From IMG/VR virus record IMGVR_UViG_3300027833_000116, positions 1 through 37,037 of that record: a stretch of DNA of 37,037 nucleotides; one strand, given 5' to 3'. The notes below the pieces were generated by a model that saw only the letters and a program-made list of their open reading frames with translations, had not been told where the DNA came from and made no database searches. Of this stretch, positions 30,101-35,640 are shown one piece after another. The stretch's first letter is position 1, and each line of letters starts with the position of its first letter. This DNA is from a virus. The position numbers and the translations under genes were made by a program.

Positions 30101-31905
30101 ATCAAATGCTTAGTGACTTTGATGTTCCTCCTTATGCTGACAGTGCATTAGGCACAATCAGAACACTAGACTTTACTAACGCAACTGACTATGCGCTAAT
30201 GGAAACGGATACTGATTATGCTAAAGTGTATAGTAAATACACAGCAGGCCAGCTAAATTGGGATAGCACAAGAGTATACGACGCTGTTAACGGCCCAGAA
30301 GCCGGACACACAACGGTAGCTCCTGTAAGAACAGGTAATGTTAGTCTTGTATTTGATAGAACTGATTGGCGTTTAGTTGAGGCACAGCATGACGCATCAA
30401 CAACTACTTACTCTCAGAGTATTGGCCAAAACATTGCAAACATAAATCTTGCAAATGTTGCAACTATATCAGATCTTACTAATAATAGTTACACAGCAAG
30501 TGGTAGACTGTTTAAGTTTGATGCGGAAGTTAGGACACAGTTTAATGCAGAAGTCGATACTTACTACGGAACAGGGGCAAGTGGTAATACAGATATTACA
30601 ACTAACGCAACTAAGATGGCAACGGCTGTAACAGCAGGCGCACTTAATAAGACTTTATACTTAGTGAAAGAGAAAGTAGGTGGCACATGGCAAGGTGGAG
30701 AACTAGATGCTAACGTGTTTACACAAAGTGTTGATGGCAGTGATTCACTATCATTACAATCTGCATACGGTTACGATACTACACCATTCGATTATGAAGA
30801 CGGCTTCGGTAAGGCGTTTGACAGTATGATCTTAGTAGAAAATTATGAAGGCATATTTAAAGGCAATAGTGACTACAGAGTTGAAGGTGTTACTTATAGT
30901 GGTTTTGATGGATTTAGCTTTAATCACTTATTATACGGCGAAGAAAGACCTGAGGAATTAGTATACCTTAGTCCTTTAGAAAACTTTATTATGTCCGTGC
31001 GTACAGACCCAATTGCATACGACGGCACTGGTACGCCAGTAGCGGCTTTGAGTGTTGGTCCATATGTTGCAGATTCTATTACAGCTTCAGATGCAAATGC
31101 AACAATTACTATTACTAGTCCACTAGCAAGTATGTTATTAAATAATAGCGATATTGTTAAACTAGTAGATGAATCGAATACTGTATTAGCAGGATCGCAT
31201 ACAATCAGCAACGTTACATCAACTACATTCACTATTAACTTATCTGGTGTTACTGCTAACGTAGTATCTTTGGCTGGCAATGTTACGATAACAAGTGGTA
31301 TTGATGCAGTATCAGTTGAATACATTATACATAACGACTTATACGGGCAGTCTGAATACTTACGAGTATTAACAGACGGTAGCACATCTACTACAATTGC
31401 TAAGGCAATTAATGCATGGGACACGGAGATTACAGTACTAGATTCAACTTTACTACCGCAACCACAGCCAGGCAAACCAGGCGCTATTTGGATTAGTAAA
31501 TCTGAGCGTGTTGAGTACGCAAGAATTGTAGGAAACGTGCTTAAAGATATTACACGCGGCACTAGAGGTACAGTTGTGCCTGCAGGCGATATTTACTCAT
31601 ACACCGGTAACGTTGCAGTAAGAACTGCGTTAACCCAGACACACGTTGTTGGGGCAAGTGTAGTGGCAGCCGGGGCTAGTGAGGTGTTTAATACATCAAC
31701 GTCGGATGGCGGTTCAGTAGGATACGATAGTAGAGATCCAGAAGATTCTAACTGGTTAAACCCAACAGGAGCACAAAAGAGCTTAACAGACCGATCAAAT
31801 AGATCAAGTACACAGAAGATTTCAGCATTCTTGCAGGGTGATAGCATTGCAAGTATTGGATTTGACAGTCGTGGATTTGATACAGTCGGATGGGACAGCT
31901 TTTAA
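15154..31905 (+). CDS. Giant virion structural protein (5583 residues), probable baseplate/tail periphery
   Basis: One unbroken frame of 16.75 kb. Much of it resembles long structural proteins of marine T4-like phages: residues 1-1000 include RVFMPPIEIDKFINYQEYYW and HPWEMIGFFEKPTWWGTQYG; the C-terminal quarter includes YFSKHDPVAYSAHRAMFGAE, TMFKNPKQARRALQYVINEI and VKPYTSKIREYKDGKRAP. Inserted or linked domains are a YHYH-like domain (about 1210-1386), a cadherin-like Ig domain (3173-3261), Gly-rich and collagen-like blocks (3050-3082, 3383-3390, 3630-3675, 4293-4336) and several GxGY segments. The end has short repeats around YDSR, FDSRGFD and GWDSF. It follows gp6 where T4 has gp7-gp10, so it may replace several wedge and short-fibre proteins (inference). 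No signal peptide or membrane segment was seen. Confidence 0.88.
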   Translation: MSDKKIVNQLPVVLQTKAVKNFFEATVEQLYSEANTTTLAGFIGKKTGEDYGLSGAFLKEDNADRRQYNLSPAVNNINPITGDSENLVFYDEFIDTLGVYGVNTSNHNRIFGSKFRVFMPPIEIDKFINYQEYYWSLTGPSVSTITATAVLPINIEKDVLGQKSYTYKTLTLRNGMVLVFSDNNNTIPVGTTTSLNKAGVEYIVGGVGEGIYLTPKLQTTSTLYGGSKATTKDYITMQRGSGNCNAWSRTNHWYHRNNFTDVGDKLPARTYRANRPIIEFNKDIEMFNAGTSNYGQADVAVVSLDKSDVQGQVTMTIDTKVLANDDIIFFPNATTTDSKYLFKVAGVGDVTDGITLTATSSTAIAKDQTVIIHDGSLYKGFEYIYNGVYYIHGQQKLKPNSNPLFELYDDAGKKLSNLGLYNNSTFIGSKIFCYKEGTGINDKELGFPLTYTPYKSVSEITFENCMQTDVVKYKTFGATAESTIIGTFYYKLLKDTPEYFSYWKPSTAKNEQKIITTHYITQTEVDDKTTVYNIGADPHTSTVTASGYDILVTVNDVIVNDFTVNTNAEIMFTTFTFNAGDIIDIEVSSDTGITKISDSRYEIPLSWRANPYNEEIDFLAEPEYMSHFNRFIERQDGLVGNSLGSSNFDSTSKDIRHAKTIVQTDQDLILASFALDDQPHNLVDALRFVGKEYEKYKARLIKLIDDYYNNFDTSDLSNEYVLDRVLRNLITYSIGKDVFGSSYVLPFGDNYIPEEFDVQDVNATVYTLTNYADLDTLTNSLLVYSVDATTNNQVLLTVDEDYTISTTNPIVIEVTKAMQLADTIVTKLYNKDRDSAECPPTPSTMGLYPLHVPRIDVDHSFKVKKSVLIGHDGSKTLLNGDIRDQVLLEFEIRLYNSCVSQFRVANSYATLSPFHVRAGKFRPDNFSTNEYADLLRTSFSNWVGANKVDYVTNEFYDASDKLTWNYSGTDAELPGHWRGWFEYHYDTVRPHTHPWEMIGFFEKPTWWGTQYGEDFSSTNTALWSDLEQGIIRSGPRENFINHDYKLNNPFSRPGLSLLLPVGKSASVLLTPGEITNTGSTSKTSVWTNLRPSSTDVADQFKDVNGSNGLANGIGATYGSSRASRVIFDANDAPSPGTFWDYDGTVSGSVVGSGFAEGLDGFETPYVYITNQNTNKRYQLFNYTFEQLAPSQNHVLELKDKLPATGAIAVTVTGVPVLNPANVDTWNNEGAWTYSDVYNNEVVENATYFIEAEQAGIAEFSTTEHSPVVAWAFDGLPIYGPYGYTQYYAGNGQIETNTITNIKSPFILRSGTRATGPGGTHTGEFVEDYTYNIALAGTAGYTGGQGDHGRYNLRYGVTPDSGGVPIHFYVATQDDSGAPMFPYHVGGTVSNAINTYEGRYYGEAVEKDKNSSGTITDDGTLVAISSNRVITPVTNTSISNAWRFGDGAPVENAWKYSVGYPFAVVESMLLSKPGRFATLFSDPLMNATPALDTSKVVNKVTRKPFDFRNKEHFHIHGTIDDNNNLITNVGYTQFIHSWLTYQGLNTTTDYADKVRKVNIKLAHRMAGFTDKDTLTVRADQTSVTTTSTNLIIPTESYDIVVHASPYKNRNFYSGISIQKVSNGYKIQGFDKNFGYFNSMRRSLTGRTTNIQVGGDAVDYVNWSQNTSYIKDTVVVNNNAYYRAPTLVTSSDVFMPSLWTRLPSLPTTGAVKAVLYLDDEPYIDRINYQTVYETFQDVVNTIMGIGAYQEKQGYDFGIFDAGIQAVRNWSYSIKQFLFFVAGGWEQNNTIDLSPMANKLTFTSTTGMVAKIMRSDKNQFTLIDQDGRAIQPTECEIVRDGNTIEIVPPTGIQIYGAMLFTKEIEHAMIFDNVTDFNDTLFSPKWNQAQRRLRIKGKRTANWSGLFSSEGFIIQGDELKPNLDNMAQSLGRYHELGFIPVEKQIYEQARGLFGYQERTYLTNLELEDDDQFEFYKGMLQSKGTAKSLQKVAKSKNIIQGEMGVFDEWALKVGDFGDLENDQTIELKLEKSDVIHDPQMITLAFPEDTTGIIGKVNVIEPKHRYFDAPILEIAAPSNFPKVQATASAVLAADGTLSSVNITNAGTGYAQPVRLEVIAGVLSIANISTMFNTPIAVSSSAILDTDVPGLSLSTLIISNVADASVNIDLSAVTSIANVVTLINEKALINSHVTAGSIESRVVLGNAVVSQHVLTLTGNDFTLAGDTATLAGLNLVAGRYQPKQRYSIGSVANVTGTDHGATTAANVRVTVAGDDVPSNSGTNWIYNPGTRQQIPFAISGSGSTDSSNGVAESGDVNISLPVAIDTLNTAKENNLVYPHVNVFVNGNQLINDVGNPRYSLTTNQLTIHSVEQLVESGIREGANVYVVENSTVEFQPSFLLDVPGANLNIKVLTEDNIAITTRTQRLYDVTADSKTDDVIFIDIDDTTRFLKKPLGVRDQNLWPTMANVDYTGITDARYHSIPNAGYVNSSNVDFSSFDIPSIASMFDKDILIHPEELSTVHVAVAENQDWNVYRFKKVNTNIAFVEQESDDETAYLYANTSLFTYTDQNQIGNTIDPGRFLDYHIAVKNGIMSDKFVVWVNEETVDQKQVRLSNITPIDMIETQITSLGPNVITNITDIQPGISGFAVAEVIGNYDGTGTALVYTTVNGIDSQVSPTIGFSTANITTDEQVLFGNEYVASNINTTSGTFTINEQALTGNIAAGNAMVRFFNRTKITAPGHGLGGGQEVKIVAGGYSGQWQVEGASDDTFMIDTQYVTGGVTTGNILLPEILITTTAAHDIKADYLDKNIAVHNATQRYYNGVYKVKEVPSATTLLVTGAFPFADQANVNSTDASQPVSVLTTLDHDKIYLNNSAIKIDNISSLDGMIESLNMSLEIRRGWIQRQGSLNISIPMMRLPMMPGTNQGLHQIGGLTPHVTNQFPISTKNLAVAGAIPVDWKKLSKVGFNKSKSGHPAVRARPMPRTTRSGAVTKNRSTTINTSPFNQYNSLSSQVANGRGIVLPTSNILASGMPTSVLPQTPATSAAANILSSFGSGKINMLTGNFGLGGNSYGGGSITLNLGGSGGYGGMGQTTIPANPLPPARPTGRPNRQKTVIAKPQTIASVPAPIKIKTKKPTQSTNNNGAVVITGSVVQTLKPRPCGAAFIPAPPKPPVPPNARPKAVNDSYATSFETPVSLSVLSNDSDADGNTLTVQSYTQPAKGTLAVVGGATSGRFTYTPDAGFTGSDSFAYTVSDGAGGTATAKATIAVGVKPATPVTPTKTSFMKEELVEQSVTTQGVDDTWKYHIPVAGRIKIIIDMDAATDRLSAYQNLNNHGLQTSPRKGWTGAGVRRATQQEKDKLCDARGIKKPKPHGGTASANYGYISIGHIGIGGGGGGGGYYSGGALRDFVQDGAGIKYCGVIEFDWNPAKGEWLKVFVDKLSSVYRYLIIYPTLTNTSSTGRQQAAYSGASKAPSTVAKKATPIFKPTGKPISKKKVARHRGGRSGGNYRYAAAGNFYVSNYGGFSIAPMAGYSFMPSVFKKTVKVSNPDNVGRGADLTASDFVNNVFQRVSGGRIIPLSAPPIAPIAIPNRGIRGLGLASQAGYATLGNSGTFRNMTVDPKVLQISSSNYDIQNLTSPGTLGADGSSGTSGTNGSGIGGTAGRGGRGGTLGTNGTNGTANGTFVIPGESIATPTFTAGPTPFVIPGGTVYDSSTFRGLDNTFSNSLIPAETLNSEDSPLDSTIDYEDKPVLTIQAKRKILNPDGTYTYTPAGPVAVCPVWSPTPNVVMNEDDVRGLTPGDSIVVNNKAIKIPGTPGAVLTEFECSGGFGYTTSITTKFGKPAVKLSSCTNAPITFKEGCRGGVYKEVLDFHIVKNFSLSDSSQQGFDFTNVSQDLSAGGNFQSGPIPAANISTTKQGTFTTTMPVVKTNNVFTGGANYRVGDRLRVIGGTPIASPFGSVHELCVELEGRDYSSEGNIKVFIGDGTTPGSEAEVESVEFNTNDDANGIKSIKLKAGGQGYDPARPPKIRIVDIGAGSNGPAPTPAKVRPIIKTQAMGVDGKMHDTSGLPERVAKFRVAQVDPVTGAIWSLVILDRGVYKEFPADLTTGVALEYDSIGLGDEHSGSLPPTSASGLGQFDPITFERLGPAGSYRPNEGIYGELSGEPAYGTGAKIFLTAREIPDCSEKGDALSKLGFPGSVLDVPYVQHLADLLNEALIAAGYDPIDINFTVTPINDDLDQLELSSPTFDGVEFDELTPGFLDKLGLPPGDYNADMTPLSVVDGTPTNDVNISIEDLEGLLSTGGPGTTGTGGLGGTGGVAGTNGTIGGGTGGTGGINGNSGLGGGSSTSRTGTELPEETMVIYGVDNGGFNSDGSSMLGNANVTYVGDLFQYELRDLDGGPVQSTEDSASVEILYLESERYETETGLTLADKANVWIDNYNSTGKWAYLEGTDIKRSQTDLVDPKFIRNTIIYDATTGEKDYDYDMWDPFKGVLPAFVDAEITYFSKHDPVAYSAHRAMFGAENIGQVWWDTNTIRYNWYEQGSNRERWLNWGSSFPGSAITLYEWTENLSPPLSYTGTGTPKNGSEFIVERRIEPTTGSFVNYYYYWVQNVNALTNKAITQQNRKFTTFELARYLADPIGQGLNTVSYISAGTSTSENIASFVMGNLTKTLREDEQNIQINLSRNLNPLGLKHAAWKLVRENDNNSVIPEDLSTKLIDSLCESDVIGNVVPGANLSEIERYGVQFRPRQTMFKNPKQARRALQYVINEILADMKLNTLYPGWDSVLPTNNFVETINWYDTQRTDGATNKKVRFDDSYKAAFTVKSVKALDSVNSANIPDGQVVMVRASQSERFQLWRWDSRRVRFYQMAIQNETVRLKDTIHTSTITPAMQAELRAFLTALKDTVFQGTSNFNSVFFEMMKFAIGEHQELDWAFKTSYIYVEKEEEDLVQRKGYKPDNFDSVLEYMNEVKPYTSKIREYKDGKRAPIEYINNQMLSDFDVPPYADSALGTIRTLDFTNATDYALMETDTDYAKVYSKYTAGQLNWDSTRVYDAVNGPEAGHTTVAPVRTGNVSLVFDRTDWRLVEAQHDASTTTYSQSIGQNIANINLANVATISDLTNNSYTASGRLFKFDAEVRTQFNAEVDTYYGTGASGNTDITTNATKMATAVTAGALNKTLYLVKEKVGGTWQGGELDANVFTQSVDGSDSLSLQSAYGYDTTPFDYEDGFGKAFDSMILVENYEGIFKGNSDYRVEGVTYSGFDGFSFNHLLYGEERPEELVYLSPLENFIMSVRTDPIAYDGTGTPVAALSVGPYVADSITASDANATITITSPLASMLLNNSDIVKLVDESNTVLAGSHTISNVTSTTFTINLSGVTANVVSLAGNVTITSGIDAVSVEYIIHNDLYGQSEYLRVLTDGSTSTTIAKAINAWDTEITVLDSTLLPQPQPGKPGAIWISKSERVEYARIVGNVLKDITRGTRGTVVPAGDIYSYTGNVAVRTALTQTHVVGASVVAAGASEVFNTSTSDGGSVGYDSRDPEDSNWLNPTGAQKSLTDRSNRSSTQKISAFLQGDSIASIGFDSRGFDTVGWDSF
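18781..19311 (+). other. YHYH-like domain inside the giant protein
   Basis: Residues 1210-1386 read TVTGVPVLNP, then a Trp-containing stretch, HSPVVAWAFDGLPIYGPYGY, and finally MFPYHVGG. The central and final motifs are hallmarks of YHYH-domain proteins, seen in bacterial secreted proteins and marine phage structural proteins. The short YHYH signature that should precede the HSPV block is not visible; NATYFIEAEQAG stands there instead. Confidence 0.75.
24301..24399 (+). other. Gly/Asn-rich low-complexity linker in the giant protein
   Basis: Residues 3050-3082 (FGLGGNSYGGGSITLNLGG and a following GGYGG) form a flexible Gly-rich segment. A Pro/Arg/Lys-rich stretch follows, up to a Pro cluster (PAPPKPPVPP) just before the Ig-like domain. 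It marks the left border of a region that looks unlike the rest of the protein. Confidence 0.6.
24670..24936 (+). other. Cadherin-like/tandem-95-type Ig domain in the giant protein
   Basis: Residues 3173-3261 contain AVNDSYATSFETPVSLSVL, SNDSDADGNTLTV, GRFTYTPDAGFTGSDSFAYT and VSDGAGGTATAKATIAVG. This is the standard pattern of the cadherin-like/Big-type repeats of bacterial surface adhesins, with the acidic NDSDADGN loop expected to bind calcium. It occurs as a single copy and is flanked by Pro-rich sequence. Confidence 0.82.
25300..25323 (+). other. Eight-glycine run in the giant protein
   Basis: Residues 3383-3390 are eight consecutive glycines, preceded by IGHIGI and followed by YYSGG. 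The codons are mostly GGC with one GGA and one GGT. It is likely a flexible hinge. Confidence 0.6.
26041..26178 (+). other. First collagen-like Gly-X-Y block in the giant protein
   Basis: Residues 3630-3675 have Gly at nearly every third position (GTLGADGSSGTSGTNGSG and then GG-rich triplets), with one phase shift. Collagen-like triplets are common in phage fibres and can trimerise. Pro is nearly absent, so a collagen helix is not certain. Confidence 0.6.
28030..28161 (+). other. Second collagen-like Gly-rich block in the giant protein
   Basis: Residues 4293-4336 repeat GGP, GTT, GTG, GLG, GTG, GVA, GTN and similar triplets, then more GG-containing triplets. It closes the unusual central region, after which similarity to marine phage structural proteins resumes (YGVDNGGFNSDG). 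Confidence 0.6.
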
Positions 31906-31925
31906 AATATAAGTTAATGAAAAGT

Positions 31926-31933
31926 GATAAATA
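31926..31933 (+). promoter_or_regulatory. Late promoter octamer before the 211-residue structural gene
   Basis: GATAAATA lies 20 bases after the giant gene's stop codon. Its last base is 7 bases before the A of the next ATG (31940). A start at about 31939 would leave a leader of about one base. Confidence 0.82.
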
Positions 31934-31939
31934 AGTACA

Positions 31940-32575
31940 ATGAGCGAAGACAAACAAACTGTAGAAGAAAGCAAAATGACTGAAGAAGATCAGATGGTTG
32001 ATAATGCAGGTTTAAACATGAGCGGACATATTTTGATCCGTGACGTCGAAACAGGCGAAGAGCTAATTAATAAAAGAAATGCAATCCATTACGGTAATAT
32101 GGCAAGGATTGTAGCAGAAGCGTTAAACAATACGGCTGATTCTTATATTAATTACATTGCATTTGGCAATGGTGGCACTAGTGTTGACAGCAGTGGCGGC
32201 AAAGTATTATACAGATCGCCGAGAGTAAGCGAGGCTTACGAAGCATCAGCATCGTTGTATAACAAGACACATCATAAAGATATACAAGGTGCAGAAGCAG
32301 ATTCTAGTAACAAGATTGAAATTGTTACCGGGCCTTCTTATACGGACATTAAGATGACTGTTACATTAGGCTATAATGAGCCAAGTGGGCAGGAAGTTTT
32401 CGATAGTAGTACAACAAACGAAGGTAATTATATCTTTGACGAATTAGGAGTTTTCACAAACGCAACAGAATTTGATAATTCAAAAATGTTAACGCATGTG
32501 ATATTTCACCCTGTTCAAAAGAGCCAAAACAGAGTGATAGAAATAATTTATACGATTAGGGTTCAACTAAGTTAA
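31940..32575 (+). CDS. Conserved phage structural protein, probable tail/baseplate component
   Basis: The 211 residues include GHILIRDVETGEELINKRNA, IHYGNMARIVAEALNN, IAFGNGGTSVDSSGG and FDELGVFTN, a pattern I associate with a structural protein of marine T4-like phages encoded near the tail fibres. The exact role is unknown. The first 20 or so residues are very acidic (MSEDKQTVEESKMTEED). The ATG at 31940 fits the late-promoter spacing of gp25. An internal ATG at 31976, preceded by a weak GAAGAAAG, is a possible alternative start. The next gene follows after 14 bases with its own GAGGA. Confidence 0.7.
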   Translation: MSEDKQTVEESKMTEEDQMVDNAGLNMSGHILIRDVETGEELINKRNAIHYGNMARIVAEALNNTADSYINYIAFGNGGTSVDSSGGKVLYRSPRVSEAYEASASLYNKTHHKDIQGAEADSSNKIEIVTGPSYTDIKMTVTLGYNEPSGQEVFDSSTTNEGNYIFDELGVFTNATEFDNSKMLTHVIFHPVQKSQNRVIEIIYTIRVQLS

Positions 32576-32589
32576 TGAGGATTTATTAA

Positions 32590-34626
32590 ATGGCGTATTC
32601 AATAACAACAAACGATGGGCAAGCGATACCAATAGCCGACGAACAGCTCGATAGTGGATCTTTGTCTTTAACTGTTATTGGGCGTAATGCTACAAACTAC
32701 GGTCAAAGTATTGCAACAAACACTTTAAGACAATTAGAAAACTTTGCTAGTAACACACCCCCTGGAGCAACATATACTCCAACTGGACAGTTATGGTACG
32801 ATAAAGGCGAAGATACCCTACGAGTTTACGACGGAACAGTATGGAGCAGAGTATCAGCAGTACCAGTCTCAGCTCAAGACTTAACGTTACAGGTTACAAC
32901 AGGTACTTCTTACTTTAATAATACAGAAGACAAACTTAAAGTTTATGACGGTGCAACCTTTAGAGATGCAGTCATACCGGGCGGTACTGTTACTTCAGCT
33001 TATGCTGGTAACACTGCGGCATCAGGTGATGCTAGTAACTACGGTGCTAAAGTAGAAACAATTTTCTTAACATCAACAGAAGCAACAGCAAGTGTTATAC
33101 CTGTTGTAGCAATTAAGTATGTAAGTGATTCAAATTCAGGACCACAAGGCGAACTAGCAGATTCATTACATGACAGTGCAAATGCAACAGTAATGGCTAT
33201 CTTCTCAGATAGAGCATTCCAAGTTGCGGACACTGATCCATATCACGATACATTAAGAGATTCGTTAAGTTTCGGTAACGGTGTTACTCCAAGTATCACA
33301 AAAGGTTTAAACTTACGAAAGAATTATACCGACACTACTGTAGCACAAGCAGGTACAACTGAATGGGCAGATAAAGCAAACGCTATTTACACCGGCGCAA
33401 CTATCAATGCCGCAGACATCATACATGTCGGCTCACCAAACTGGGTACCGACTGGTGCCTCTGTTCTAGGTAATAGTGCAAACGTCTTTGACGATCTGCA
33501 TGTTGAGCAAGCGCAATTTGGTAAAACAGCTACCGCTAAAGCAATTGGTTTTATCGGAGACGTTACACTAGGTAATGCATCCAGCTTAATAAAGCATGTC
33601 TACACAGAAGATTTAACTGTAACCGGTGATTTAAACTTCTCTGGTGTTAACGATATGGGTACTGTTGAAACTGCTACTATTGGTGCATTGACACTAACAG
33701 AAGGCACAATTTCAGATGTACCGACAGCAAGCACTGACATTGCAAACAAATTATATGTCGACAATGCAACAACATCAAGTTCGTTAGTTGCTGGCACAGT
33801 TACACTAGGCAGCGGTGCCGGTTCCAGCACTCATTATCCGATGTTTGCAGACAACCTTACCGGTAATGAAAACGCAAGAGTAAACGCGGCTTTTTCATTC
33901 GTTCCAAGCACAGGTGTATTAAGCACAGTTGCATGGTCCGGTACTACTGTAACAGCAACAGGAACTGTAACAGGTGCTACATTAACTGACGGTACTTTAA
34001 GTATTAACAGTGGTGCTTTAACTGGTGCAACTACAGGTAGCTTTAGTAGTACAGTTACAGCTAACTTGTTTAGTGGTAACACTACTGGTACTACTGTAAC
34101 AGCATCGGGTGCAGTAACAGGCGGTACATTAACAGACGGTACAGCATCATTAGCAGGCGGTGCTTTAACTGGTGCAACTACAGGTAGCTTTAGTAGTACA
34201 GTTACAGCTAACTTGTTTAGCGGCACAGCTACAGCGGCACGTTATGCTGACTTGGCAGAGGTTTATGCTACAGACGCAGATTATGCACCGGGAACGGTTG
34301 TTATGATTGGCGGCGAAGCTGAAATTACACAAACACTAAGTAGGGCTGAAACAGAAGTATTTGGCGTTATATCAACAGACCCAGCTTACTTGATGAACAA
34401 GGACGCTGACGGTTTACCAGTTGCTTTACAAGGACGAGTTCCTGTTAAAGTTGTTGGCCCGGTAGCAAAAGGCGAAAGATTAATTAGCAGTGATATACCA
34501 GGTGTTGCAGTAGGGGTTGGCGAAGAAGACTTTGCTCATCAGTTACAAGCAATAATTGGTCGTTCACTAGAAAACAAAACAGACGAGGCAGAAAGCCTTG
34601 TCGAAGCAGTGATAGGCATAAAATAA
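32590..34626 (+). CDS. Tail-fibre-like protein with Peptidase_G2-like C-terminus
   Basis: The 678 residues start with a domain found at the head of many marine phage fibre proteins (DSGSLSLTVIGRNATNYGQS, then PTGQLWYDKGEDTLRVYDGT). The middle is Thr/Gly/Ser-rich beta repeat, including two 49-residue units (about 455-550) from a DNA duplication. The C-terminus from about residue 548 (ARYADLAEVYATDADYAPGT, VFGVISTDPAYLM, VALQGRVPVKVVGPVAKGER) resembles the Peptidase_G2 auto-processing domain of phage appendage proteins, which acts as a trimerisation chaperone and may be cleaved off. Cleavage here is not shown. AGGA about 10 bases before the ATG supports the start. It sits between two other structural genes in one late operon. 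Confidence 0.75.
   Translation: MAYSITTNDGQAIPIADEQLDSGSLSLTVIGRNATNYGQSIATNTLRQLENFASNTPPGATYTPTGQLWYDKGEDTLRVYDGTVWSRVSAVPVSAQDLTLQVTTGTSYFNNTEDKLKVYDGATFRDAVIPGGTVTSAYAGNTAASGDASNYGAKVETIFLTSTEATASVIPVVAIKYVSDSNSGPQGELADSLHDSANATVMAIFSDRAFQVADTDPYHDTLRDSLSFGNGVTPSITKGLNLRKNYTDTTVAQAGTTEWADKANAIYTGATINAADIIHVGSPNWVPTGASVLGNSANVFDDLHVEQAQFGKTATAKAIGFIGDVTLGNASSLIKHVYTEDLTVTGDLNFSGVNDMGTVETATIGALTLTEGTISDVPTASTDIANKLYVDNATTSSSLVAGTVTLGSGAGSSTHYPMFADNLTGNENARVNAAFSFVPSTGVLSTVAWSGTTVTATGTVTGATLTDGTLSINSGALTGATTGSFSSTVTANLFSGNTTGTTVTASGAVTGGTLTDGTASLAGGALTGATTGSFSSTVTANLFSGTATAARYADLAEVYATDADYAPGTVVMIGGEAEITQTLSRAETEVFGVISTDPAYLMNKDADGLPVALQGRVPVKVVGPVAKGERLISSDIPGVAVGVGEEDFAHQLQAIIGRSLENKTDEAESLVEAVIGIK
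34012..34220 (+). repeat. In-frame tandem duplication in the fibre gene
   Basis: A 62-base sequence (34012-34073) recurs exactly at 34159-34220, an offset of 147 bases or 49 codons. It encodes GALTGATTGSFSSTVTANLF both times. The sequence between and just before the copies is similar but diverged (GTVTGATLTDGT and GAVTGGTLTDGT), so the unit is a beta-repeat of about 49 residues duplicated at least once. Confidence 0.9.
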
Positions 34627-34641
34627 ATTTAGGAGATTTAA

Positions 34642-35613
34642 ATGGCTTCAGGATCAACAATTACATTAAGCGGTGGGACTACTATGACCCAGGTCGTAGC
34701 GGGGACAGACTTAATTGATGCAGACGATTTCAACAATGCCCGTACTAACGTGAACGCATTGATGGCCGGTGCACAAGATGTTACTACCGGTACATTTACA
34801 GCGGCTTCAACATACGGATGGGGCCAAGGCGGTGTTGGTGTTTCATCTGCAGTCGTAGGCGCACTTGTTGTTGATGACGGTGCAGGCGGATTTAAAGATT
34901 TACAGGATGACGTACAGGCAATGTGTGCATTCTTAGGTCAAAGCGTTAGAAGTGGCGTAGAATCAGACGTAGACGAAACAGATACTATATTAGCGGCAAC
35001 TTGGAATAACTTGATGTTAAACATTAAGGACTGTTGGGATGGTAGATTTGTACCAAACAGCAGAACAGCGGCAACTGATGCTTCTGTTACAAGAACAAGT
35101 GCATGGACTAATACATTAACACAACAAACTGATTGGACTTTTGCCAGTGAAGGAGCTACTAGAGAGTTCTTTAACGGCGGTGGTGCATTAGGTGTTAGTG
35201 CTAGTAGAAGTGGCGGTACTTCGCATACGCAGAACACACAATGGACTAATAAACTTAGTGCATTAAGTGATGTATGGCTTTACCACAATACAACTACAGC
35301 AAGTGCAGGAACAAGTGCAGGTTTAGGTTTTTACGAACTAACTACAGCGTTCCAGCAGATTAATATTTACTATGGCGGCGCTTCTCCGTATACTTCGGAT
35401 TACATTCAAGTACTAGCTAAAGTAAACAGCACAACTAACCCAACTGTTGTATCAATACAAACAAAACTACTAGATGATGGCGATAACGTGCTTGACCAAA
35501 ACGTTGATGGTACTTTAACTATCAATGCAAGACGTCACCAGCCAGACGCAAGTGGTTCAGGATTTTCATTCGCAGTACCTACAGACTCAACAGGTGCAAT
35601 TAGCGGAAGTTAA
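34642..35613 (+). CDS. Tail-fibre/adhesin-like structural protein
   Basis: The 323 residues contain WNNLMLNIKDCWDGRFVPNS and REFFNGGGALGVSASRSGGT followed by WTNKLSALSDVWLY. The FFNxGG..ASRSGG and WTNxL blocks are typical of short adhesin-like fibre proteins in marine T4-like phages. The N-terminal half has GADDFNNARTNVNAL-like helical sequence (DADDFNNARTNVNALMAG). No enzyme motif is visible. The start has a strong AGGAG 8 bases upstream. The gene ends about 30 bases before a strong terminator, closing the operon begun at 31926. Receptor binding is a plausible role but is inferred only from context. Confidence 0.68.
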   Translation: MASGSTITLSGGTTMTQVVAGTDLIDADDFNNARTNVNALMAGAQDVTTGTFTAASTYGWGQGGVGVSSAVVGALVVDDGAGGFKDLQDDVQAMCAFLGQSVRSGVESDVDETDTILAATWNNLMLNIKDCWDGRFVPNSRTAATDASVTRTSAWTNTLTQQTDWTFASEGATREFFNGGGALGVSASRSGGTSHTQNTQWTNKLSALSDVWLYHNTTTASAGTSAGLGFYELTTAFQQINIYYGGASPYTSDYIQVLAKVNSTTNPTVVSIQTKLLDDGDNVLDQNVDGTLTINARRHQPDASGSGFSFAVPTDSTGAISGS

Positions 35614-35640
35614 TTACAACTTAAACTTTTCCATAAGTTT

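Noticed and set aside
30924-31562. A 212-residue open frame on the minus strand within the giant gene
   Set aside because: It is the complement of well-supported coding sequence, with Val/Ile/Thr-rich shadow composition and no start signals.
34620-34640. ATAAATTT before the 323-residue fibre gene as a late promoter
   Set aside because: The octamer ends TT rather than TA, and a normal strong AGGAG follows, consistent with an internal operon gene.
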